The position numbers were made by a program, and so were the translations under genes. Below are positions 37,266 to 45,100 of a stretch of 64,000 bases of DNA, in pieces. The notes beneath the pieces are model-generated. The model searched no databases, was not told where the DNA came from, and saw nothing but the letters and a program-made list of their open reading frames with translations. Numbering within the stretch: the stretch's first letter is position 1; each line of letters begins with the position of its first letter. This DNA comes from Allobosea sp. OK403 (lineage in GTDB: Bacteria; Pseudomonadota; Alphaproteobacteria; Rhizobiales; Beijerinckiaceae), in the NCBI RefSeq assembly GCF_900113835.1, contig NZ_FOQV01000003.1, forward strand, positions 372,001-436,000. Direction: 5' to 3'.

Positions 37266-37771
37266 GCGGCGGCTCCCATGGTCCCTGCGACCGAGGCCAG
37301 CTCCCGCCAGGGCTCGATCGACCAGAAGCCGGCCGCCGCGCCCGAGGTCGAAGGCAGGACGAAGGCTGCGGTTTCCGCGATCTTCGCCGCTTGCAGGCCG
37401 TAGGACAGCGCCGGGCCGGAGAGTCCGAGAGCCGCTTGCGCCGCCCGCTTGCCGTTGAAGGCGACGACGGCTGGGGCATGCGCCCGGATCTTGCTCATGA
37501 AGCCCTCGACATCGAAATGGGATCGCAGCAGGGCGGCGTCCGGCCCCGAAGTCGCCTTGGCGACGTCGGTGAGCCCGATGCCGTATCGCGGCAGATCGTG
37601 GAAATCCATCGGGCCGAGCCGCTCGGTGATCAGCCCGACCTCATGCAGCGTTTTCCAGAACTTGTTGCCCGGCCCGGCATAATAGGCCCCGCGACGCGCG
37701 GAGGCCGCCCCGGCTTGCGTGCCGCAAAACACGATACGCAAGCCGGGACGCAAGATATCGGGCAGGATCAC
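37262..37771 (-). CDS. Mismatch-specific uracil/thymine DNA glycosylase-like protein (Mug type)
   Basis: This 169-residue protein of the UDG superfamily would remove uracil or mismatched bases from DNA. The first motif reads VFCGTQAGAASARRGAYY, followed by AGPGNKFWKTLHEVGL, which matches the overall Mug pattern with PxNxFW. The residue that activates water in E. coli Mug (Asn in GINPG) is replaced in GTQAG, so activity or specificity may differ. The late motif LPSTSGAAAGF corresponds to the LPSTSG-type motif of the family. The GTG start at 37771 comes 5 bases after the binding-protein stop, and its stop overlaps the permease start. It is an odd member of a transport operon. Confidence 0.82.
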   Translation of the reverse strand: MILPDILRPGLRIVFCGTQAGAASARRGAYYAGPGNKFWKTLHEVGLITERLGPMDFHDLPRYGIGLTDVAKATSGPDAALLRSHFDVEGFMSKIRAHAPAVVAFNGKRAAQAALGLSGPALSYGLQAAKIAETAAFVLPSTSGAAAGFWSIEPWRELASVAGTMGAAA

Positions 37772-37776
37772 CCGGT

Positions 37777-38739
37777 TCAGCCGCCGATGACGTATTTCGT
37801 CTCGACCAGCGTACCGAGATCCGGCTTCGCCTTGATCAGGCCGATCTCGAGCAGGAGGTCGGCAGCCTTGGCGGAGAAAGCCTGCCATTCCCCGGAGAAG
37901 AACGTCTTGTTCCCCGCGGCATCCGACCAGCGCAGATAGGCGGCCGACTTGCCGAACTGCTCGCCGCTCTGCTTCACATCCGCGCCCATGATGCCATAGG
38001 CCTTGTCCTTCTCGGCCTTGATCAGGTCGAGAGCCTCGAAATAGCTCTTGGTCAGCGCCTTGGCGGCATTGTCATTGGCGGCAAGGAAGGCGGGCGTGCA
38101 GCCCAGCGTATCCATCACCATCGGGTAGTCGAGTGTGGTGGCGATGATCTTGCCGGCCTCGGGCTTGTCGCGCACGGCGGAGAGATAGGGCTCATAGGTC
38201 AGGGCCGCGTCGTTCTGGCCGGCGATGAAGGCCTGCGCCGCTGGACCTGGCTCCATATTGACCACGGTCACGTCCTTCACGGACATGCCGTTCTCCTTAA
38301 GCATCCAGGCCAGCGCGAAATAGGGCGAGGTGCCGGGCGCCGAGGCTGCGACGGTCTTGCCTTTGAGCTCCTTGATCGAGGCCGTGGCGTTGCGGGTCAC
38401 CATGCCGTCGGCGCCGTAGCTCTTGTCGAGCTGGAAGATCTGCTTGCTCTTCACGCCCGCACCGTCCCAGACGATCCAGGTCTCGACGGTGGTCGCGGCG
38501 CATTGGATGTCGCCCGAAGCCATGGCGAGATGGCGGTCCTTCTGCGGGATCTTCTTCATTGTGACGTCGAGGCCGTTCTTGGCGAAGATTCCGGCCTCCT
38601 TGGCCAGCACCAGCGGGGCGAAGCCGGTCCAGCCGGAGATACCGATGGCGACCTTGGTCTGCGCCTGCGCGGCGCCCGCCGCAATGAAGCCGGCGAGACC
38701 GACGCCGGCCAATGCCGCGATACGCTTCAAACCTGTCAT
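37777..38739 (-). CDS. NMT1/SsuA-like ABC transporter substrate-binding protein
   Basis: This 320-residue periplasmic protein has a Sec signal peptide (MTGLKRIAALAGVGLAGFIA, probable cleavage after AQA) and the NMT1/SsuA fold: VAIGISGWTGFAPLVLAKEAG, a PQKDRHLAMASGDIQCA loop, and LKGKTVAASAPGTSPYFALA. Members bind sulfonates, nitrate, thiamine precursors or other small solutes. I chose ATG 38739; the upstream in-frame codons cross the promoter. The spacer upstream has a TGCATATGCA palindrome shared with the hut promoter, which raises the possibility that histidine or urocanate controls the operon. Confidence 0.88.
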   Translation of the reverse strand: MTGLKRIAALAGVGLAGFIAAGAAQAQTKVAIGISGWTGFAPLVLAKEAGIFAKNGLDVTMKKIPQKDRHLAMASGDIQCAATTVETWIVWDGAGVKSKQIFQLDKSYGADGMVTRNATASIKELKGKTVAASAPGTSPYFALAWMLKENGMSVKDVTVVNMEPGPAAQAFIAGQNDAALTYEPYLSAVRDKPEAGKIIATTLDYPMVMDTLGCTPAFLAANDNAAKALTKSYFEALDLIKAEKDKAYGIMGADVKQSGEQFGKSAAYLRWSDAAGNKTFFSGEWQAFSAKAADLLLEIGLIKAKPDLGTLVETKYVIGG

Positions 38740-38842
38740 GATGTGAGCCTTTCCCCTGTTGTCGTCGGATGATCCGGGCGGCGAGACGCCACCGCGCCCT
38801 GAAGCGAGCCCAGATGCAACCTTCGTTCCAAAGAAGGTTAAA

Positions 38843-38852
38843 TGCATATGCA
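38843..38852. promoter_or_regulatory. Palindrome shared with the hut promoter
   Basis: TGCATATGCA, flanked by AAA on both sides in plus-strand reading, lies 104 bases upstream of the binding-protein start. The same 10-bp core occupies the centre of the hutF-hutI palindrome. It could be a second HutC site; I noticed no other copy in the window. Confidence 0.45.
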
Positions 38853-39026
38853 AATCCGTCAAGCCGTGCCCTCAAGTTGCGCCCGAGCCGCCCCCTTGGC
38901 ACCCATCACGCGATCTCGACCCCGCCATGAATTTCTCGCGTTTGACAGTGCGCCAAACATCTTTTCCCCTGAGGCCTCCTTTCGCGCTCAGCGCGTTCTC
39001 CACCAACCCTGTCCGGGATGATCCGA

Positions 39027-40583
39027 ATGAACGGCGCCGACCGCCTCTGCGACACGCTCCTCGTCAACGACGTGGATGTCTGCTTCGCCAATCCCGGCAC
39101 CTCCGAGATGCATTTCGTCGCGGCGCTCGACCGCAAGCCGCAGATGCGCTGCGTGCTCGGCCTGTTCGAGGGCGTGGTGACGGGCGCCGCCGACGGCTAT
39201 GCCCGCATGGCCGACAAGCCGGCGGCGACCCTGCTGCATTGCGGGCCCGGCATGGCGAACGCGCTCGCCAACATGCACAATGCAAGGCGCGCCTGGACGC
39301 CGATGATCAACGTCGTCGGCGACCACGCAACCTACCACCTCCAGCATGACGCGCCGCTGACCAGCGACATCGAGAGCCTGGCCAGGCCGATGTCGCATTT
39401 CGTCCGCCGTATCGCCTCGGCCGAGGATGTCGGCCCGGCGATCGAGGAAGCCTATGTCGCCTCGCTGACGCTGCCGGGGGTCACCACCGTCATCCTGCCG
39501 GCCGATTGTGCCTGGAACGGCGTCGAGCCGGCCGAGCTGAAGCCGGTGAAGCTATCTGCGCTGAAGAGCGTCGACGCCGCCACGATTCGCGACGTCGCCG
39601 CCGGGCTGCGCAAGCATGGCGCACGCGCCGCGATCATGCTGACCGGGCTCGCGCTGCGCGAGGCACCGATGGAGATGGCGGCGCGCGCCTGCGCCGCGAC
39701 GGGGGCGAAGATCTTCAGCCAGATGTCGAACGGGCGCGTTCAGCGCGGCGCCGGCCGCGTCGCCATGCCCAAGATCCACTACCCCGTCGACAAGGCGCTC
39801 GATCAGCTCAAGGACGTCGACTATCTCGTGCTGGTCGGCGCACAGATCCCGGTCGGCTTCTTCGCCTATCCCGGCAAGCCCGGCCGGCTGGTCCATGAGG
39901 GCTGCGAGATCGTGACGCTGGCCCGGCCGGGCGACGACCTGCCCGGCACGGTCGCCGCCCTCACCGACGAGCTCGGCGCGACGAAGACGGCGCCTGCCTT
40001 CATCGCCCCGCCGCGCCGGGAGCAGCCGGCGTTGCCGACGGGAACGCTCGATGCCGACAAGGTCTGCAGCATCGTCTCGACCCTGCTGCCGGAGAATTGC
40101 ATCGTCTGCGACGAATCCGTCTCCTCCGGCCGGATGTTCTATTTCGACTGCCACAGCGCGCCGCAGCACGACTATATCCAGCTCACCGGCGGGGCGATCG
40201 GCGAGGGCATCCCGCTCGCGGTCGGCGCTGCGGTCGCCTGCCCGGACCGCAAGGTCATCGGCATGCAGGCGGACGGCTCGGGCATGTACACGGTGCAGGG
40301 GCTGTGGACGCAGGCGCGCGAGAATCTCGATGTCGTCACGGTGATCTTCGCCAACCGGACCTATGCGATCCTGCATGGCGAGATGCGCGCCGTCGGCGTC
40401 AACGACTTCGGCCGCAACGCCAAGCTGATGCTGAACCTCGACGAGCCGGCGCTGGACTGGGTCTCGATGGCGCGCGGCATGGGCGTCGAAGCCGCCCGCG
40501 CCACGACGGCAGAGGAGTTCACCAAGCTGTTCAAGGGCGCGCTCGGCAGGAAGGGGCCGTTCCTGATCGAGGCGGTGATCTGA
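39027..40583 (+). CDS. Thiamine diphosphate-dependent enzyme, acetolactate synthase-like
   Basis: This 518-residue ThDP enzyme has the three domains of the acetolactate synthase/benzoylformate decarboxylase family. The catalytic Glu is in VLGLFEGVVTGAADGYARM near residue 50, and the ThDP/Mg motif is MQADGSGMYTVQGLWTQARE to FANRTY near residues 415-450. No small regulatory subunit follows, and the protein differs from IlvB/IlvI, so a role in valine synthesis is unlikely. A 2-oxoacid decarboxylase or synthase of unknown substrate fits better. I prefer ATG 39027 (MNGADRLCDTLL) over 39018. Its only neighbour on this strand is the hairpin pair downstream. Confidence 0.85.
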   Translation: MNGADRLCDTLLVNDVDVCFANPGTSEMHFVAALDRKPQMRCVLGLFEGVVTGAADGYARMADKPAATLLHCGPGMANALANMHNARRAWTPMINVVGDHATYHLQHDAPLTSDIESLARPMSHFVRRIASAEDVGPAIEEAYVASLTLPGVTTVILPADCAWNGVEPAELKPVKLSALKSVDAATIRDVAAGLRKHGARAAIMLTGLALREAPMEMAARACAATGAKIFSQMSNGRVQRGAGRVAMPKIHYPVDKALDQLKDVDYLVLVGAQIPVGFFAYPGKPGRLVHEGCEIVTLARPGDDLPGTVAALTDELGATKTAPAFIAPPRREQPALPTGTLDADKVCSIVSTLLPENCIVCDESVSSGRMFYFDCHSAPQHDYIQLTGGAIGEGIPLAVGAAVACPDRKVIGMQADGSGMYTVQGLWTQARENLDVVTVIFANRTYAILHGEMRAVGVNDFGRNAKLMLNLDEPALDWVSMARGMGVEAARATTAEEFTKLFKGALGRKGPFLIEAVI

Positions 40584-40590
40584 GGGTGTG

Positions 40591-40719
40591 ATCCCGTGCG
40601 CGCTGCGGCATGTAAATGCCGCTGCGCAGACACGGGATCGCATGACGGGTAGGGCGCCTTATTCTGACGACGATCCCGCATCTGCGCAGCGGCACTGCGC
40701 GCCGCAGCGCGTGCGGGAT
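40591..40719. terminator. Two tandem hairpins between convergent genes
   Basis: Hairpin 1 has ATCCCGTG (40591-40598) and CACGGGAT (40631-40638) enclosing GCGGCAT-GTAA-ATGCCGC. Hairpin 2 has ATCCCGCA (40673-40680) and TGCGGGAT (40712-40719) enclosing GCGC-rich arms. They share the ATCCCG ends and probably end both transcripts. Confidence 0.6.
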
Positions 40720-40727
40720 GACAGGCG

Positions 40728-41768
40728 CTACTTGAACCCACCCAGGAACGCATCGAGGCAGCCGCCGATCGCCTCGATCGCGTAGCCGCCCTCCTGCACC
40801 ACCAGCGTCGGCAGGCCGAACGCCTTCACCTTCGCGCCGATCGTGCCGAAATCCGCTGCGTCGAGCTTGAGCACGCCGATCGGGTCGTCCTTGTGGGCGT
40901 CGTAACCGAGCGCAATCACCAGCGCCTCGGCCCCAAAAGCCTTGATCGCCGCGCCGGCCTCGTCGACCGCCGCCGCCATCGCCTCTCCACCCGCGCCATG
41001 GGCCAGCGGCAGGTTGAGATTGAAGCCCTCGCCCGGGCCGTTGCCGGTCTCGTCGGCATAGCCGGTGAAGAAGGGATAGTAGTTCACCGGGTCGGCATGG
41101 ACCGAGATCGTCAGCACGTCGTCGCGACGATAGAAGATCTGCTGCGTGCCGTCGCCGTGATGGGCGTCGACATCGAGGATCGCGACCTTACCGAATTTCG
41201 AGCGCAGGCGCTGCGCCGCGACAGCGGTGTTGTTGATGTAGCAGAAGCCGGTGGCGCGGTCGGCGCGGGCATGGTGGCCCGATGGGCGGCAGAGCGAATA
41301 GACCGCGCGCTCGCCGGACAGGATTGCGTCGGCGCCGGCCACCGCCGTCTCGGCCGAGCGCAAGGTCGAGGTCCAGCAATGCTCGCCGACCGGGACCGAA
41401 AGATCGCCGAGATACCAGCCGAGCTGGCCCATGATCCCGGTCGGCCGGCAAGGCGGCCGGACGGATTCGTCGGTGCGCCCGCTCCAATAGGGGAAGGTGT
41501 TGGGCCAGGCTTCCGGCCCGCGCTCGGGCAATTCCAGCCAGCGCGGCCAGAGCGTCTCGAGGAAGCGCACGAAGCCTTCGCTGTGGACGGCCAGAATCGG
41601 GTCGGTGCCGCTGGCCGCCGGCTGCTCGGGCGTGACGCCGTGCTTCTTCAGCGCGCCGAGCAATTGCGCCGTGCGCTCGGGCAGGTCCTTGGGCGCCACG
41701 ATCTTGCCGAAGCGCATATATTGCTGCGGGTCATGAAGCGACTGGTCGGGGTGATAGAAGGCGCGCAT
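40728..41768 (-). CDS. Histone deacetylase-family protein, acetylpolyamine amidohydrolase-like
   Basis: This 346-residue zinc hydrolase of the arginase/deacetylase fold shows RPSGHHARADRATGFCYINN (the His pair of the active site), DVDAHHGDGTQQIFY (metal-binding Asp-x-His) and YDAHKDDPIG (the third metal Asp region). The start MRAFYHPDQSLHDPQQYMRF and the long insertion near residue 100 match bacterial acetylpolyamine amidohydrolases, which remove acetyl groups from polyamines. Direct substrate evidence is lacking. It is a single gene. Confidence 0.9.
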   Translation of the reverse strand: MRAFYHPDQSLHDPQQYMRFGKIVAPKDLPERTAQLLGALKKHGVTPEQPAASGTDPILAVHSEGFVRFLETLWPRWLELPERGPEAWPNTFPYWSGRTDESVRPPCRPTGIMGQLGWYLGDLSVPVGEHCWTSTLRSAETAVAGADAILSGERAVYSLCRPSGHHARADRATGFCYINNTAVAAQRLRSKFGKVAILDVDAHHGDGTQQIFYRRDDVLTISVHADPVNYYPFFTGYADETGNGPGEGFNLNLPLAHGAGGEAMAAAVDEAGAAIKAFGAEALVIALGYDAHKDDPIGVLKLDAADFGTIGAKVKAFGLPTLVVQEGGYAIEAIGGCLDAFLGGFK

Positions 41769-41849
41769 GCGTGAGACGGTCCCTGGAACGAGCGAAGGCA
41801 GGATAGTTGAGCAGAGGGGAGAGATGCTAGCAAAGCCCGCGCCGCGCCG

Positions 41850-44195
41850 TCAGGCCGCAACGACGCTGCCCCGCCCTGCATCAGTCGAGGGGTTCGCCGG
41901 CATGAGGCTCGGCCGATTGACGAGCCAGGGCACGCGGCTCGCCGCGACAGGCTTCGAATAGCGGTAGCCTTGCACGAAGCCACAGCCATGACGCTGCAGG
42001 AAAGCCTCCTGCGGGACGGCCTCGACGCCTTCGGCGATCACGGCCAATCCGAGATCGGCCGCCAACCCGAGGACGGCGCGCACGATCGCCGCGTCCTCGC
42101 CCTCCTCGCCGACATGCCTGACGAAACTGCGGTCGATCTTGATGACATCGACCGGGAAGCGCTTGAGATGTGTCAAAGATGCGTAGCCGGTGCCGAAATC
42201 GTCGAGCGCGACGCGCACGCCATTCGCACGCAGGCTGCGCAGCGCCCGCTCGGCCTCGTCGCCATTGCGTGTCAGCAAGACCGTCTCGGTGACCTCGACG
42301 CCGAAATGCTCAGGCGCGATGCCCGCCCGCGCCAGCCGCGCCAGCAGATTTGCCGGCAGTTGCGGATCGTGGAAAGCGCTGGGCGCGAGATTGATCCAGA
42401 TGCGCGGCACAACCACGCCCTGCTCCAGCCAGCCCCGCAGATCGGAGATGGCGGCGTTCAGGATCGCCTCGCCGATCAGCTTGCTCGTCTCGGGATCGTC
42501 CAGGCCGAGCCGGAAGGCGCTCGCCGGGACGATGCCCCGAGCCGGATGCTTCCAGCGCGCCAGCACCTCGAAGCCCTCGACGACGCCCGTCACCAGATCG
42601 ACCTGCGGCTGGTAGAAGGGCAGGATGCGGCCCTGCGAGACGGCTTCGGTCAATTCGGCGCAGATCGCGACGCGTGCATTCATCGCCTCGCGCATCGAGG
42701 CGTCATAGATGACCGCCATGTTCCGGCCGAGCGCCTTGGCGCGGTAGAGGGCAAGATCGGCATCCTTCAGCAATTCGCCGCCATCCGCATGATGCAACGG
42801 TGCGAGCGCGAAACCGAGGCTCGCCCGCGTCGAGACCATCTGCCCGCCATGCACGAAGGGTGCGCGCAAGGCGTCCAACAGGCCATCGGCCCTGATCTGG
42901 GCCGCCGCCGGCCCCGGCAGGCTCCCGGAGAGTACGACGAACTCGTCGCCGCCGAGCCGCGCCACGAGATCGGCATGGCCGACCTCGCGGACCAAACGCC
43001 GCGCGGCCTCGACGAGCAGCGCGTCGCCGGCATCATGGCCAAGCGTGTCGTTGACCGATTTGAAGTCGTCGAGATCGACCAGCAGGAGACTGACCGTCTC
43101 GCCCTCTGACCGCCTGGCGAGCGCTTGCTGCAAACGCTCCTGGAAGAGGAGCCGGTTGGGCAGGCCGGTCAGGGCATCATGCGTCGCCTGCCAGCGCGCA
43201 CGCGCCTCGGCGGCCTTGCGTTCGGTGATGTCGACGATGCCGGCAACGACAGCGCGATTCTGGCCCATCGGCAGCGAGGCTGCGGTGATGACGGCGTCGC
43301 GGATCGCGCCGCGGCCGTCCCGGATCGTCGCGTCGAAAGCGTTGACCCTGTCCTCATGCTCAAGCTCGCTCATGAAGACGCGCCGATCGTCGCGATCGAC
43401 ATACTCGGCCATGGTGCGGCCCGCGAGATCCGTCGCCCCCGGCTCGCCGAGATAGCGCAGCGCCGCATCATTGGTACGCAGGAAGCGGCCATCGCCCAGC
43501 GAGGCCACGACGAGGGGGATCGGCACCGCCATGAACATGCGCTCGACCAAGGCGCGGCTCTCGCCCAGCGCCTCCTTGGCCGCGCGCTCCGACTGGGTCG
43601 CGGTCCATTCGAGCCGGCGCAGCCGGTTGGCATGGACCACCACGAGGCCCAGCGCGAAATTGAGCATGACGAGCAGGAGCACGAGGCCCAGCGTCGTCGC
43701 CGGATAGGGGCCGGGGCCGAGATAGCCGAGCAGCATGAGGATGCTGCAGCCGACCCCGAGCACGAAGGTGGTGCGGAAAGAGGTCGGCGCAACCAAGTAG
43801 AAGATCGACGGCAGCAGCAGCACGACGAAGAGGGCGAGCTCGCTGCGCGAGCTCACTATCAAGGCGACGGCGAGCGCGCAGGACACCTCCCACAGGATCG
43901 TCACCATCTCGGCCTGCCGGAAGCCCGCCACCTTGCGGATCAGGCCGACACACACCAGCGAGGCGGCGATCACCGCCAGCCGCGCCGGAACCGCGATGAA
44001 GAACTGCGGCGTGCCGTGGAAGCGCCAGTCGCTGACGAGGAAGAGCGTATTCAGCACCGCCGAGAGCAGGAAGATCAGGCGGCACTGCCGCAATGTCTCA
44101 GGCAAGCGGCCAGCCTGGAAGGCTGCTTCCTGCGCGGCGTCGCGGAACTCGCCGCCGAATCGAAGACTTGCACCGTGAAGGCCTGGATCACTCAT
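41850..44195 (-). CDS. Membrane-anchored PAS-GGDEF-EAL cyclic-di-GMP protein
   Basis: This 781-residue protein has about five membrane helices (residues 40-190), a PAS-like domain (about 215-330), a GGDEF domain (about 345-505) and an EAL domain (about 525-770). The diguanylate cyclase motif RLGGDEF is intact, but the upstream inhibitory RxxD site reads GHAD. The EAL signature is EVL (GFEVLARWKH). The other phosphodiesterase residues look present: INLAP, VTETVLL, DDFGTGYASL, IKIDRSFV and AEGVE. It could therefore both make and break c-di-GMP. I chose ATG 44195. The membrane part does not match a sensor domain I can name. Confidence 0.9.
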   Translation of the reverse strand: MSDPGLHGASLRFGGEFRDAAQEAAFQAGRLPETLRQCRLIFLLSAVLNTLFLVSDWRFHGTPQFFIAVPARLAVIAASLVCVGLIRKVAGFRQAEMVTILWEVSCALAVALIVSSRSELALFVVLLLPSIFYLVAPTSFRTTFVLGVGCSILMLLGYLGPGPYPATTLGLVLLLVMLNFALGLVVVHANRLRRLEWTATQSERAAKEALGESRALVERMFMAVPIPLVVASLGDGRFLRTNDAALRYLGEPGATDLAGRTMAEYVDRDDRRVFMSELEHEDRVNAFDATIRDGRGAIRDAVITAASLPMGQNRAVVAGIVDITERKAAEARARWQATHDALTGLPNRLLFQERLQQALARRSEGETVSLLLVDLDDFKSVNDTLGHDAGDALLVEAARRLVREVGHADLVARLGGDEFVVLSGSLPGPAAAQIRADGLLDALRAPFVHGGQMVSTRASLGFALAPLHHADGGELLKDADLALYRAKALGRNMAVIYDASMREAMNARVAICAELTEAVSQGRILPFYQPQVDLVTGVVEGFEVLARWKHPARGIVPASAFRLGLDDPETSKLIGEAILNAAISDLRGWLEQGVVVPRIWINLAPSAFHDPQLPANLLARLARAGIAPEHFGVEVTETVLLTRNGDEAERALRSLRANGVRVALDDFGTGYASLTHLKRFPVDVIKIDRSFVRHVGEEGEDAAIVRAVLGLAADLGLAVIAEGVEAVPQEAFLQRHGCGFVQGYRYSKPVAASRVPWLVNRPSLMPANPSTDAGRGSVVAA

Positions 44196-44340
44196 GCCGC
44201 ATCGTCGGTCGGCGACCGTCAAGACAGAGTTAAAGCAAAGCTCTACCTACACGAAATGCGTGTGCATCAGGTAAGAGCAAGAAAATCTCCGGCTCCCACC
44301 AATGGCCTCACGAAGCATCGCGCGCGTCGCGGCCAGGCCG

Positions 44341-44949
44341 TTACGGCGTCGCTTTCGGCGCGATCAGCGCCGCGAATTCGGCGGCGAGCTCGGCGACCTC
44401 GTAGCGGCCTGGGCGGTACCAGTCGGTCGAGCCGTTCAGCGCGCCGAGCAGGAAATTGCGCAGCGCCTCGGGCGCGCGCTCGGCCGGCAGCACATCAGCG
44501 GCCTGCATCTCGGCGACAAGCTCACGCCAGACCTCCTCATAGGCGCGGCGCACCCGGCGCACGCTGTCGGGCGCGGGCGACGCCCCGAATGTGAAGGTCT
44601 TGATGCTGGCCGAGGTGTAGTCGCCATGGCCGTGGAGCGCGGTGAGATGCGCGCCGATCGCCGCCTCGAGCCGCTCGCGCGGCGTCGCCTCGGCATGCCC
44701 GGCCAGGGCCGCGACGACCGCCTCATGGACGAAGCGGACGCCGTCATTGACCACCGCCTCGACGATCTCCTCCTTCGAAGCGAAATGGTAGTAGAGGCTC
44801 GCCTTGCGGATGCCGACGGCCTCGGCGATCTCGCGCAACGTCGTCTGGTGATAGCCGCCCGAGCGCAGCAGGCGCGCGGCGGTGTCGAGGATGAGCCGGC
44901 GCGAACCGCCTTCGACGGGCTCACGACCGCCCTTGTCTACCGCCACCAT
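44341..44949 (-). CDS. TetR-family transcriptional regulator
   Basis: This 202-residue regulator has an N-terminal TetR helix-turn-helix (RRLILDTAARLLRSGGYHQT, TLREIAEAVGIRKASLYYHF) and a C-terminal ligand domain with the TetR_C_33-like arrangement. It is the last gene of the leftward pair with the acyl-CoA dehydrogenase, separated from it by a 151-base spacer holding a repeat. A TetR-type palindrome lies in the divergent promoter of the module, so it is probably the local repressor, perhaps sensing an acyl-CoA (inference). ATG 44949 chosen; GTG 44952 precedes it. Confidence 0.87.
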   Translation of the reverse strand: MVAVDKGGREPVEGGSRRLILDTAARLLRSGGYHQTTLREIAEAVGIRKASLYYHFASKEEIVEAVVNDGVRFVHEAVVAALAGHAEATPRERLEAAIGAHLTALHGHGDYTSASIKTFTFGASPAPDSVRRVRRAYEEVWRELVAEMQAADVLPAERAPEALRNFLLGALNGSTDWYRPGRYEVAELAAEFAALIAPKATP

Positions 44950-44957
44950 CACCGCGT

Positions 44958-45070
44958 GTCGTCCCGGACAAGCGGCGAAGCCGCGCCGATCCGGGATCCA
45001 TGCCTGAACCTTTCAAAAAAGCGTTCTGGCATGGGTCCCGGGTCTCCGCTTCGCTCCGCCCGGGACGACG
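44958..45070. repeat. Family E inverted repeat
   Basis: GTCGTCCCGGACAAGCGGCG to GATCCGGGATCCATGCC pairs with GGCATGGGTCCCGGGTCTCC to CGCCCGGGACGACG. It is related to the elements at 48101, 54726 and 58360. Confidence 0.72.
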
Positions 45071-45100
45071 GCGCGCGCGGGAAAAGAGGACGAGGGAGGT

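Noticed and set aside
37777..38739. Calling the binding protein HutX (histidine ABC transporter)
   Set aside because: HutX belongs to the glycine betaine/choline-type family; this protein has NMT1/SsuA features. The link to hut rests only on a shared palindrome.
40728..41768. Eukaryote-derived histone deacetylase
   Set aside because: Family motifs match bacterial acetylpolyamine amidohydrolases, and base composition is like its neighbours, so there is no sign of recent transfer.
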